Virus record (IMG/VR): IMGVR_UViG_3300042515_003295
Coordinates: 1-43,730 of that record
DNA: 43,730 bases
DNA from: a virus
Reading direction: 5' to 3' (one strand)
The notes beneath the pieces are model-generated. The model saw only the letters and a program-made list of their open reading frames with translations. It was not told the origin of the DNA and did no database searches. Both the position numbers and the translations under genes were made by a program. Below, piece by piece: positions 1 to 7,115 of the stretch (the first letter of the stretch is position 1; each line of letters begins with the position of its first letter).

Positions 1-127
1 CAGACGACGAGTGAAGCCACCTACACCGGCTACGCCCGAGTGGGTGTCGCCCGAACGTCCGGCGGCTTTACCGTCACCGGCAACAGCGTCTCGCCGGTGG
101 CCAACATCGACTTCCCGGCCTGCACCG
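1..127. repeat. Terminal direct repeat, left copy
   Basis: Identical base for base to 43604-43730. The reading frame of the gene starting at 43454 continues through it without a break, so this is an overlap of a circular or circularly permuted molecule, not two biological copies. The length of 127 matches a k-mer length often used by assemblers (inference). Confidence 0.95.
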
Positions 128-279
128 GTGGAACCAACACCATCACGCACTTCGCGATTGGCACCGCGTCGTCAGGAACCGGGAAGCTTCTCTACAAGGG
201 CACCGTGACGCCCAACATCTCCGTCTCCAGCGGCGTGACGCCTCGCCTCACCACCGCCAGCACCGTCACCGAGGACTGA
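1..279 (+). CDS. Virion/tail structural protein, C-terminal part (gene crosses the junction)
   Basis: The last 92 codons of a 142-residue protein whose first 50 codons are 43454-43603. The joined protein contains FVSLHTADPGE, ATYTGYARV, FPACTGG and HFAIGTASSGTGKLLYKG and ends TVTED. This small beta-rich pattern is one I recognise from many tailed-phage structural regions, where it is annotated as a tail or appendage protein; its biochemical role is not known to me. It follows the lysis genes and precedes two appendage-like genes, so it is probably part of the late operon's distal tail/fibre block. An internal ATG at 40 is not needed once the junction is closed. Confidence 0.8.
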   Translation, partial: QTTSEATYTGYARVGVARTSGGFTVTGNSVSPVANIDFPACTGGTNTITHFAIGTASSGTGKLLYKGTVTPNISVSSGVTPRLTTASTVTED

Positions 280-283
280 CGTC

Positions 284-484
284 GTGGCAGGCGCGACGGT
301 GCGAGTTGAGCAGCACCAGCCGGCTGCGTGCGGGCCGGAATACCGCGTCGCGGTTCCGGGCGATTACCAGTCGCTCGAGTTGGTGCCGTGCTACCTGCTC
401 AAGTCTGAGCTCTCGGTGCATCCAGAAGGCGTCTGCGCGTTTTTGGCGTACATGGTGGCGGGGCTTCCACCTCCACAGGAGTGA
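284..484 (+). CDS. Small hypothetical protein
   Basis: A 66-residue protein starting at GTG 284, four bases after the preceding stop, and ending three bases before the next start. The tight spacing on both sides and the shared strand support translation as part of the late operon. It has three cysteines and no recognisable domain. Its place between two structural genes suggests a minor virion or fibre-assembly role, which is only inference. Confidence 0.55.
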   Translation: MAGATVRVEQHQPAACGPEYRVAVPGDYQSLELVPCYLLKSELSVHPEGVCAFLAYMVAGLPPPQE

Positions 485-487
485 AAC

Positions 488-2641
488 ATGCCGAAGGTTG
501 CGGTCGAACAGCTCTTCAACGGCTCTCTGGCTCAGGTCGCCATCGGCGGCGCGTACGACGCGACGAAAATCAACCGCGGCAAGCACACCGGGCAGTTCAA
601 CCTGGGCTCCGGGCAGGTCGACAAGTTCACCGGGCCAGCACCCGTCGGCGTCGCGAACTTCGGTGAGTCCCCGCTGGCGATTCCTTCGTCGTTCGTCCAT
701 CCGGTGAAAATCACGGACGACCTCTTCTGGATTTTCGGAAGTGACGTTGCTACCGCCGCTGCGACCCGACGTGTACAACTCTGGACCTTCATCCCGTCGA
801 CCAACACCTACACGCTGGTCGGCGCCATCACTGTGACGTTCCCGACGGCAACGGCCCATACCGTCCGCGGCATCCGAGCCATCCTCGAAAACTACACGAC
901 GGGCACCGTCGGCGTGTCTGGCACCGCAGTCACCGGCAGCGGAACGGCGTGGAGCACCGGGCTTTCCGTCGGCAGCCGAATCGGCTTCGGCTCCACGGAC
1001 CCGAGCGCCATCACGACGTGGTACCAGATTTCGGCCATCGGCTCCGACACCAGCATTACCTTGACCGCCAGCGCAGGCACCGCGTCCTCCGGGACGCCGT
1101 ACGTCATCCAGGACCTGATGATTGTGCAGGCGACCACGAACGCCACCGCAACGAACGGCGGGCTGTTCGTGACGAAGGGCCTTCGCTACGAGGACTTCCA
1201 GAACCCGGCGCTCACGATTCCGGCGGCCACGACGGTCGACAAAATCAAGGCGACCTACTGGCTCAGGGATGCCGCGACCATCACCAACACGGTCATCGGC
1301 GGGTGCGCGCTCGGTGACCGGGACACCTGGACCCAGCAGTACGTCTACAGCACGAACGGCGCAACGACTGCACTCATCCTCTACCGCTACAACATCCGCG
1401 CGCCGCTGACGCTGACTGCGGGCGCAGCAACGCTTACCGGCAGCGACATCGTCATCACCGGCAGTCAAACCGTGACGGGCAACATCTCGCAGGCAAACAA
1501 CGGGCGAGTAGCAACGCTGACGCACGGAGCGGGCTCTGGCGTGCCGTCCTTGTACCTGCTTACGACGTCCCGTGTCCTCCGGGTGGCGCTCGCAAGCATC
1601 GTTTCAGGAAGCACGACTTTCGTCGCCGATTCGATGACGGAAGTGCCGCCCGGAAGCACAAACACCAACAGCGCCAGCGGGTCGTCGCCATTCGTCTCTC
1701 TTGATGTCGCCGGGTCGCTGGACAAATTGGTCATCGCCACGGCATCTGGGCAAAGCACTTCGCTCTACATCACCGACTACTATTCTGGTGGCCAGCAGAT
1801 TGACCGCCGCGCGATGTGCGCGGCCAGTCAACTGCCATCGGCGCTGCGAGACACCGACAGCCCAATTTTCATCCACTCACTCAACGGTTCGACGGTCCCG
1901 TTTCTGTGGGTCGAGGACGGCTGGCTGTTCTGGCTGTTCAACGCCGCCGCGTCCACGGCCTCCAACGCCCTCTCCGCATACCCGCTCGCGGCAGACTGGG
2001 AATTTCAGGCCGACGTCAACAATCGCATCATCTGCCCGAAAATCACTCTCGGCGCCGCGCCCGCGAAGCTGTACCGGGTGCTCGTCAACGACATGGAGAA
2101 CCTGGGCGACTCCACGATGGGTGTCGCGCCTGATGCGTACCGGATTCAGGTCCGCACCAGTGGCATCGACGACAACACGGGCGCATGGACGGACGTGCCG
2201 CAGGACGGCGACATCTCCGGCCTTGGCACGCCGAGCGCCATTCAGTTCGCCTTCCAGTTCCGAACGGCCGGCGTCGTCATGTTGCCGGCACGCATCTTCG
2301 CGCTGGCGCTTCTGTACGAGACGGCCGACGCGCTGCCCTCGCAGTACCGCTGGAACCAGCCCGACTTCGACACCTCCAACGGCACCTTCGCGTGGGTGCA
2401 GCGCGCCCTCTTCGGCGCGTCCCCCACCACGCACACCATCAACATCTACCGCTCGGACACCGACGCGCTGGTGTTGACGCAGGCGTCCAGCGGCACCACC
2501 AACGGCAACTTCCAATACTGGACGGGCAGCGCCTGGGCCAACGGGCTGGGCTCCGACTCGGTGGGTACTCGACGGCGCTTCGTGCCGACCGGCTCCTTGC
2601 CGTCCGGCGTCCAGCTCTACGCGACCATCACGGTGGCCTAA
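488..2641 (+). CDS. Large tail appendage/fibre protein
   Basis: 717 residues, ATG start three bases after the upstream gene, rich in Thr, Ser, Ala and Gly with short beta-type segments, as expected for a virion surface protein. Residues around 140-205 (GTAVTGSGTAWSTGLSVG, WYQISAIGSDTSITL) match the FCCH-like repeat module common in phage tail proteins, a small beta domain made of 'GSGTAW ... WY.I..I.SDTSLTL'. The N-terminal part is probably the particle-attachment end and the C-terminal part the distal beta region. It is the largest gene after the lysis cassette and a candidate host-recognition protein; no enzymatic motif is visible. Confidence 0.65.
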   Translation: MPKVAVEQLFNGSLAQVAIGGAYDATKINRGKHTGQFNLGSGQVDKFTGPAPVGVANFGESPLAIPSSFVHPVKITDDLFWIFGSDVATAAATRRVQLWTFIPSTNTYTLVGAITVTFPTATAHTVRGIRAILENYTTGTVGVSGTAVTGSGTAWSTGLSVGSRIGFGSTDPSAITTWYQISAIGSDTSITLTASAGTASSGTPYVIQDLMIVQATTNATATNGGLFVTKGLRYEDFQNPALTIPAATTVDKIKATYWLRDAATITNTVIGGCALGDRDTWTQQYVYSTNGATTALILYRYNIRAPLTLTAGAATLTGSDIVITGSQTVTGNISQANNGRVATLTHGAGSGVPSLYLLTTSRVLRVALASIVSGSTTFVADSMTEVPPGSTNTNSASGSSPFVSLDVAGSLDKLVIATASGQSTSLYITDYYSGGQQIDRRAMCAASQLPSALRDTDSPIFIHSLNGSTVPFLWVEDGWLFWLFNAAASTASNALSAYPLAADWEFQADVNNRIICPKITLGAAPAKLYRVLVNDMENLGDSTMGVAPDAYRIQVRTSGIDDNTGAWTDVPQDGDISGLGTPSAIQFAFQFRTAGVVMLPARIFALALLYETADALPSQYRWNQPDFDTSNGTFAWVQRALFGASPTTHTINIYRSDTDALVLTQASSGTTNGNFQYWTGSAWANGLGSDSVGTRRRFVPTGSLPSGVQLYATITVA

Positions 2642-2656
2642 GCCGAGGAGGGAGCC

Positions 2657-3508
2657 TTGGCGAACACCCTGGAGGTTGGCGGCGGCTCGGTCGAGCTCCT
2701 CCGCGACCTTGGCTCCCCTGGCGCAATCGCTGGCGTCGAGGCGCGCTCGACGACGGAGCTGGGCGCGGTGTCATCGCCGCCGTCCGCCACCGTCCTGCAA
2801 CAGGCGGAGCAACGGGCGATGCAGGTGCCGGCCGTCGGCGGCGCCAGCACCGTTTCGGGCGTCGGCGCCTCCTCGGGCGTCGCGACGGCTGCCGGCGTCG
2901 GCGGCGCCACCTCGAGCTCTACGGGCACGTCCGCAGGCGTCGCCACCGCTGCGGCTGTCGGCACCATCGCCGGGACCGTCGTCTCGGGCGCTGGCTCGTC
3001 GTCAGGTTTCGCAACCGTCTCGGGTGTTGGGACTGGACGCATCGACGCTACGGCTGCGGCATCGGGTGCTGCCACCGCGACGGCCGTGGGCGCATCTCTT
3101 GGCACCAGCGCGGGCGTCGGCGCCTCCTCGGGCGTCGCGACGGCTGCCGGCGTCGGCGGCGCCACCTCGAGCTCTACCGCGGCCTCCTCTGGCATCGCGA
3201 CGTCCAGCGGCGCAGGCGTCGCCCTCAAAGCGGCTGCAGGCGCAGCCTCCGGCCTTGGGACGGCGGCGGGCGTCGGTCGCTCGACATCGGCATCCGCCGG
3301 CGCAGCGCCTGGCGTGTCGTCCGTCTCTGGCGTCGGCTCCGGCGTCCTGCAGGGCATCGGGCAGGCCGCCGGCGCCTCGACGGCCACAGGGTACTCGCCA
3401 TTCGACCTCCACTACGCCGCGCCAGGCAGCTTCGTGCGCGTCACCATCGCGACGTCAGACGTACACGTCCGCGTCGCCACCCCACCAGCGAAAGGCACCC
3501 CAACGTGA
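2657..3508 (+). CDS. Low-complexity Ala/Gly/Ser repeat protein, probable fibre
   Basis: 283 residues from TTG 2657, preceded by the strong ribosome site GAGGAGGGA. Residues about 60-235 are an irregular repeat of the type 'SGVATAAGVGGATSSS', almost only Gly, Ala, Ser, Thr and Val; both flanks are ordinary sequence. A 67-bp exact duplication lies inside it (2856-2922 and 3111-3177, in frame, 85 codons apart). The repeat could form an extended fibrous stalk. The C-terminal part (SPFDLHYAAPGSFVRVTIA) is ordinary and may be a cap or trimerisation domain. It overlaps the next gene by four bases. Function is inferred from composition and position only. Confidence 0.6.
   Translation: MANTLEVGGGSVELLRDLGSPGAIAGVEARSTTELGAVSSPPSATVLQQAEQRAMQVPAVGGASTVSGVGASSGVATAAGVGGATSSSTGTSAGVATAAAVGTIAGTVVSGAGSSSGFATVSGVGTGRIDATAAASGAATATAVGASLGTSAGVGASSGVATAAGVGGATSSSTAASSGIATSSGAGVALKAAAGAASGLGTAAGVGRSTSASAGAAPGVSSVSGVGSGVLQGIGQAAGASTATGYSPFDLHYAAPGSFVRVTIATSDVHVRVATPPAKGTPT
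2856..2922 (+). repeat. 67-bp direct repeat, copy A
   Basis: Identical to 3111-3177. The 255-bp offset is a multiple of three, so the reading frame is kept and the protein repeats a block of 22 residues. This may allow length variation by recombination. Confidence 0.9.
3111..3177 (+). repeat. 67-bp direct repeat, copy B
   Basis: Second exact copy of 2856-2922, in the same frame of the low-complexity fibre-like gene. Confidence 0.9.
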
Positions 3509-3810
3509 GCACCTTCAACATCAAACAGGGCGACTACCACCGGCGGCTTGTCCTCGTCCTCGACGGCCTGGACGCCACCAGCGCCACGGGCGTCACCTTT
3601 CGCATGAAGTCTCTGGCGACGGGCGCCCTCGTCTTCAGCCGCGCCGGCACGAAGGACTCGGGGAGCCAGGTGTCCTTCGCCTTCCAGTCGCCGGAGCTGG
3701 AGACGGCCGGGCGCTTCGCCCTCGAGGCGGCCCTCACATTCGCAGACGGGCCGGAGACGGTGCCGACGGAGGGCTACGTGGACGTCCTCATCGAGCCGAA
3801 GATTGCCTGA
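3505..3810 (+). CDS. BppU-like small virion protein
   Basis: 101 residues starting at GTG 3505 inside the GTGA overlap with the preceding stop. The pattern 'FNIKQGDYHRRLVLVL ... GVTFRM ... ETAGRFALEAALTFADG ... VPTEGYVDVLIEP' is the Ig-like beta sandwich seen at the N terminus of BppU-type baseplate upper proteins and in many short phage proteins. It is the last gene of the plus-strand late operon and converges on the minus-strand operon only six bases away. It may bridge the fibre-like proteins to the baseplate. The family resemblance is by pattern; the exact partner is unknown. Confidence 0.65.
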   Translation: MSTFNIKQGDYHRRLVLVLDGLDATSATGVTFRMKSLATGALVFSRAGTKDSGSQVSFAFQSPELETAGRFALEAALTFADGPETVPTEGYVDVLIEPKIA

Positions 3811-3816
3811 GCGGCG

Positions 3817-4227
3817 TCAGGGCTGCGGCGGCCCCGACACCAGCGCATCGGCGAACCTCAACCCCTCGCACCGCGGCGAGACGTCGTCCGAGGCCATGCA
3901 CGCCGCGGTCTCCTTCACCGCCCGCGAGTTGCACGACATCGGCCTGCGGTTGAACGTCTCGCGCATGGCGCGCTCCGCCTCTCGCACGCAGAAGCGGCTG
4001 TCCTCGAGCGCCTCCGCGGCATCATTCAACGTGCGGAGGTCGACGACGCCGGCGGACTTCGCCTTGCGCTTCTCCCGGTCGATGACGGCGAGCGCCTCGT
4101 CTGCCTGCTTCTGGCAGGCGCAACGGCGCCAAGAGAGGTACTGGACCCACTGCTCCTCGGTGGGCTCCTCGGCGAAGGCAGGCGAGGCCAGCAGCACCAA
4201 CGCGAAGCATCCGACGGTCATCCTCAT
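3817..4227 (-). CDS. Secreted Cys-rich protein
   Basis: 136 residues with a clear Sec signal peptide: basic start MRM, hydrophobic GCFALVLLA, cleavage expected after SPAFA (residue 19). The mature part has six cysteines (36, 38, 80, 99, 110, 120) and a charged, helical middle, so it is likely a disulfide-bonded periplasmic or exported protein. It is the last gene of the minus-strand operon, with a 4-base ATGA overlap to the gene upstream. Its position away from the lysis cassette argues against a spanin. Possible roles are superinfection exclusion or another host-envelope effect; no family is recognised. Confidence 0.65.
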   Translation of the reverse strand: MRMTVGCFALVLLASPAFAEEPTEEQWVQYLSWRRCACQKQADEALAVIDREKRKAKSAGVVDLRTLNDAAEALEDSRFCVREAERAMRETFNRRPMSCNSRAVKETAACMASDDVSPRCEGLRFADALVSGPPQP

Positions 4228-4445
4228 CGCGCCGCCTCCTTCTTCACTACTTCGATGCGCTCCAGGATGCGCGCCAGCTTGTCCTCGGCGTCGCGGAGCT
4301 CGTCCACCAGGTCCCGCAGCATCCCGGCCATGAGCTTTGCCTCGCCGTCCGTCTCGAAACGGGCGCGAGTGAAGATGAGGCCGTCCTCCAGTACGACGGT
4401 CCCGGGGTCGGTCGAGCCGTCAAACACCACGCTCCACTTGGTCAC
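4224..4445 (-). CDS. Small helical hypothetical protein
   Basis: 73 residues from the GTG at 4445, chosen because GGAGGAG lies five bases upstream and because it overlaps the preceding stop (GTGA). The N-terminal half is beta-like (WSVVFDGSTDPGTVVLEDG), and residues 35-73 form a charged amphipathic helix likely to make a coiled coil (LVDELRDAEDKLARILERI). It is co-translated with its neighbours in the minus-strand operon. No function is recognised. Confidence 0.6.
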   Translation of the reverse strand: MTKWSVVFDGSTDPGTVVLEDGLIFTRARFETDGEAKLMAGMLRDLVDELRDAEDKLARILERIEVVKKEAAR

Positions 4446-4756
4446 GGCTTCTCCTCCGTCACCAGCGGCGTGGCTGGAGTTGGACAATCAAACAGAACGC
4501 TCGCCAGCTCTTGATACGAAAACTCTGTGAGTTCGTGACCGCACGCCCTGAGACGTTCTTGCGCGAGCTTAACAACCTCACGCAGCCCTTCCGCCTCGGC
4601 GCGGGCCTCGTCCAGCTCCGCGCAGGCTTCGAGGTGTTCATGCTCGCGCAGCCGTACGGTGGCGCGCAGCTTTTCTACGCTGGCGCGCAGGGACACGTTC
4701 TCGCACGCAAGACAGACGCCGCGCTCCAGGTGCCCGCAGGACAGTCCGATGCTCAT
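4442..4756 (-). CDS. Zinc-binding-like coiled-coil protein
   Basis: 104 residues from ATG 4756, which overlaps the preceding stop (ATGA); the longer in-frame extension upstream is a shadow of the neighbouring gene. The N terminus reads CGHLERGVCLAC, a Cys/His cluster of zinc-knuckle type. Residues 22-75 are a long Glu/Arg/Leu helix with heptad character, likely coiled coil. The C-terminal third is less ordered. The architecture suggests a dimeric adaptor or nucleic-acid-associated protein, but no family is recognised. Confidence 0.6.
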   Translation of the reverse strand: MSIGLSCGHLERGVCLACENVSLRASVEKLRATVRLREHEHLEACAELDEARAEAEGLREVVKLAQERLRACGHELTEFSYQELASVLFDCPTPATPLVTEEKP

Positions 4757-5061
4757 GGCGCACCTCCCGTGGCCTTGGCGATGGCGGCGCGGGCTGCGCG
4801 GCAGTCTGCGCAGTACGCTGGCCCGCACGTCCCGCAGGCGCTGCATCGGCTGATGGCGAGGTTGAGGCAGTCGAGGAGTTCCGGCGCGGCAGCGATGAGG
4901 CGAGCGTTCGCCATCTGGAGCTCGATGACGTTAGTGTTCGGGTCGCCGTGCATCACAGCGTCACCCGTGGTGCTCGCAACCTGTCGACGATGCCCGCCCA
5001 CGTCGGCCGTCACGATGCCGTGCCTTTCTGCAAACCACGGCCCCGGCGTGTGGTCGCTCAT
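4753..5061 (-). CDS. HTPGPW-type small phage protein
   Basis: 102 residues from ATG 5061, sharing one base with the preceding stop. It has the two hallmarks of a widespread small phage family: MSDHTPGPW at the N terminus and ANARLIAAAPELLDCL in the middle. The C-terminal extension CSACGTCGPAYCADC has five cysteines and may bind zinc. A second member without the Cys extension is at 17756-18079 on the other strand. The family occurs in phage early and accessory regions; its function is unknown to me. Confidence 0.75.
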   Translation of the reverse strand: MSDHTPGPWFAERHGIVTADVGGHRRQVASTTGDAVMHGDPNTNVIELQMANARLIAAAPELLDCLNLAISRCSACGTCGPAYCADCRAARAAIAKATGGAP

Positions 5062-5621
5062 CACCAGCCCTCCGGCACGCGGGTGCGCAGGCAGAAGACG
5101 GTGCGAGGCAGCCACGGGCTCAGGTAGTGCGGCCACCACGCGTCACGGAAGCCGGTGCCCTCGTCCAGCGGCCACGTGGGCTCCGCCCCGGGCGCCATCG
5201 TGTGGAGGCCCGACTGCCAGGGCCCCACCACGAAGGTGTGTGCCGCGACGGTGCAGCCGGCGTCCTTCACCAGCGCGCGCATGAACTCATGCCCGGCGCG
5301 CCCCTGAGCCACCTCGCAGCAGCGAAACCAGACGATGGCGCCCGGCGCGAAGGCGCCCTTCACCGACACCAACCACCCCCGAGGCATCGTCTTCTCGGCG
5401 AGGAATACCCACCCGGGTGCGCCGTGACCCCAGTATTGGAAGGACGTCACGCCCTCGAGCCTCGCCAGCCAGGTGGCGGCCTCATCCCACGAGACGACCC
5501 CGACGTAGGCGTCCACCAGCCCGAGGCGCTTCTGGAGCCAGCACCCCAGCAGCCAGGACGTCTTCAGGAACCACTGGCCAAGCCCGGCTCCGGGCCTCGC
5601 GTCGTAGATGGTGACTCTCAC
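5061..5621 (-). CDS. Caspase-fold-like protein (DUF4347/clan CD-like)
   Basis: 186 residues from GTG 5621, inside a GTGA overlap with the upstream winged-helix gene. The signature is a hydrophobic strand ending in His (FQYWGHGAPG, His66) and, 35 residues later, a second strand ending in Cys (AIVWFRCCEVAQGRAG, Cys101/Cys102), then a helix and CTVAAHTFVVG. This His-strand/Cys-strand order and the 'GCxVAxGxxGxxFxxxLAxxxGxxVAAxT' flavour recall DUF4347 and other clan CD cysteine-peptidase folds. No signal peptide is seen, so it probably acts in the cytoplasm. Substrate, and whether it is an active protease, are unknown. Domain assignment is by pattern only. Confidence 0.5.
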   Translation of the reverse strand: MRVTIYDARPGAGLGQWFLKTSWLLGCWLQKRLGLVDAYVGVVSWDEAATWLARLEGVTSFQYWGHGAPGWVFLAEKTMPRGWLVSVKGAFAPGAIVWFRCCEVAQGRAGHEFMRALVKDAGCTVAAHTFVVGPWQSGLHTMAPGAEPTWPLDEGTGFRDAWWPHYLSPWLPRTVFCLRTRVPEGW

Positions 5622-5836
5622 GCGCCCTCCAGCGGGCCGTACGCGCCCGGTGCGTAGCGGACTGCCAGCCCTGCCTTGACGAGCCTGGACAAAGCCTTCT
5701 GGGCAACGAGGTGACTGCAGCCGAGTGTTCGTTGCGCCAGCTCGCACGTCATGGGCTCGCTGGCGTCGCACCGAGAGAGAGCGCGCAACAGCCGCTCAGA
5801 GGAAAGGCGTGGTTGGTGGATGTTGTCGGTCGGCAT
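5618..5836 (-). CDS. Winged-helix/HTH small DNA-binding protein
   Basis: 72 residues from ATG 5836. SSERLLRALSRCDASEPMT, CELAQRTLGCSHLVAQKAL and SRLVKAGLAVRYAPGAYG fit helix, helix-turn-helix and wing of a small winged-helix domain. It is the first gene after an 88-bp gap holding a stem-loop, and is co-translated with the caspase-like gene downstream. It may regulate this part of the minus operon; that is inferred. Confidence 0.55.
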   Translation of the reverse strand: MPTDNIHQPRLSSERLLRALSRCDASEPMTCELAQRTLGCSHLVAQKALSRLVKAGLAVRYAPGAYGPLEGA

Positions 5837-5864
5837 TGGTGTCTCGTGGTGATGCGGGTGGATG

Positions 5865-5904
5865 AAAACGCGCGCTCCCGTCGAGAGGTGGGGACGTCGA
5901 CGGG
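5865..5904 (-). terminator. Stem-loop with short T run, possible attenuator
   Basis: Read on the minus strand, an 8-bp perfect stem (CCCGTCGA/TCGACGGG, 5877-5904) with a 12-base loop lies in the only sizeable gap of the operon, followed eight bases later by TTTT. The T run is short and distant, so full termination is uncertain. Confidence 0.35.
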
Positions 5905-5924
5905 GCGCGCCGGCCGGACTGCGC

Positions 5925-7115
5925 CTAACTCGTGAGCCGCTTCGGCTTGAACACCTTCACGGTGGTGTAGGTGGAGACGCGGGACGCACCCGCGGCGCGG
6001 ATGGCGTCGTGCGCCGAGCGCTCCAGCGGGGCGAACTTCTCGCCCGGCTTCAGCGCCTTCTCCTTCAGCACTCGGGCGATGGACGCCTTCGTCAGCGTGG
6101 ACTTCACCTCGACGGCCGCGTCCGCCACCTCCTCGCCGAATTGCTTGGCGAGCGCCTCTCGGCCCAGGACTGGGTCGAACGTCTCGGTGGACTGCTCGAT
6201 GGGCCCGTACACCCGCCCGTCCGGCAGCGTCACCGGGTGGGCCATGGCGTACTCCTCCAGCGTCTTCTCGACGCGCTTCAGGACTTCCTGCGCCAGCCAG
6301 AGGCGCTCCAACGCCTGCGGGACGCTGGCCGCGTCGAGGACGGGCGTCAGCTGAGCAGGGTCCGTCGAGACGGCCTGCGCCGCCAGCTCGCGCGCCAGCG
6401 TGGCCTTCGCCGGGCACCGCAGGTACGCGGGGCAGTAGACGCAGTGGGCGCCCATGACGGGCGTCACCTTGCCGGTGGCGTCGTGCTCGATTTCCGCGTC
6501 CTGGGCGGCAGTCAGCACCGCCTGAAGCCGCTCCGCCATCGCCTCGAGCTCGAACTCATCGAGGGATGCGTGCTCGTACCGCGGCACCCCGTCGGCAAGT
6601 CGGATGTACCCCACCAGCGCGCTGGAGGCGCCGTACGCCCGCGCGGCCGCGACGGCGTAGAAGCCCAGCTGGAGGGACGTCTTCGGGTCCCCGAGAGGGC
6701 GCCACCCCGTCTTCAGGTCCAGCACGATGACGGTGTTCCCGTCGAGGCCGACGAGGTCGGCAGTGCCGGGCACCTCGCCATCGACTGCGGCGGAGTAGTC
6801 GCGCTCGCCGCTGCCTCGGTACAACTCGCGCGCGGTGTCGGCGCGCGGGTCCCACGCGAAGGCCACCTCGAAGGCCCACCCCTCGGGCGTGCCGTGCGGC
6901 AGCCCGTCGAGGTCCAGCACCTTGCAGACGTCGCGGAACTCCTCGTCGATGAGGGCGAGGGCAGACTCGGCGCCCACCTCCGCCACCAGGCACAGGTAGC
7001 GGTGGACCGCCTCGCCCAGCTTCGCGTACTGACTGGGCCCCTCTTCGACGCCCGGGAGGAACGTCGACGCGGGACAGGCCTCCGCCCGCGCGAAACCGCT
7101 GCCTGTCAGCCTCAC
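5925..7115 (-). CDS. PD-(D/E)XK nuclease with Fe-S cluster (RecB/Cas4-like)
   Basis: 396 residues from GTG 7115 (GTGA overlap with the ERF stop). Nuclease motifs are visible in order: His38 in the N-terminal helix, GTADLVG (Asp120), LDLKTG (Asp133, Lys135) and QLGFYA (149-154). Cys14 together with Cys225, Cys228 and Cys234 is the split four-cysteine arrangement that holds a 4Fe-4S cluster in AddB/Cas4-type nucleases. It is likely a DNA exonuclease that makes single-stranded ends for the annealing protein encoded just upstream, giving a two-component recombination system like lambda Exo/Bet. The C-terminal 130 residues are helical and of unknown role. Confidence 0.85.
   Translation of the reverse strand: MRLTGSGFARAEACPASTFLPGVEEGPSQYAKLGEAVHRYLCLVAEVGAESALALIDEEFRDVCKVLDLDGLPHGTPEGWAFEVAFAWDPRADTARELYRGSGERDYSAAVDGEVPGTADLVGLDGNTVIVLDLKTGWRPLGDPKTSLQLGFYAVAAARAYGASSALVGYIRLADGVPRYEHASLDEFELEAMAERLQAVLTAAQDAEIEHDATGKVTPVMGAHCVYCPAYLRCPAKATLARELAAQAVSTDPAQLTPVLDAASVPQALERLWLAQEVLKRVEKTLEEYAMAHPVTLPDGRVYGPIEQSTETFDPVLGREALAKQFGEEVADAAVEVKSTLTKASIARVLKEKALKPGEKFAPLERSAHDAIRAAGASRVSTYTTVKVFKPKRLTS

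Noticed and set aside
266-1525. 419-codon minus-strand frame
   Set aside because: Shadow of the 717-residue appendage gene; it runs against the direction of the late operon.
2856-3177. CRISPR-like or IS-end repeats
   Set aside because: The repeat is coding, in frame and part of a low-complexity protein; no transposase or inverted ends.
2185-3810. 541-codon plus frame ending at 3810
   Set aside because: Only the last 101 codons (from GTG 3505) have protein-like sequence; the rest is an out-of-frame reading of two other genes.
5925-7115. CRISPR Cas4 as part of an adaptation module
   Set aside because: It has the Cas4-like nuclease and Fe-S pattern, but the neighbours are ERF and phage early genes, not cas1/cas2.
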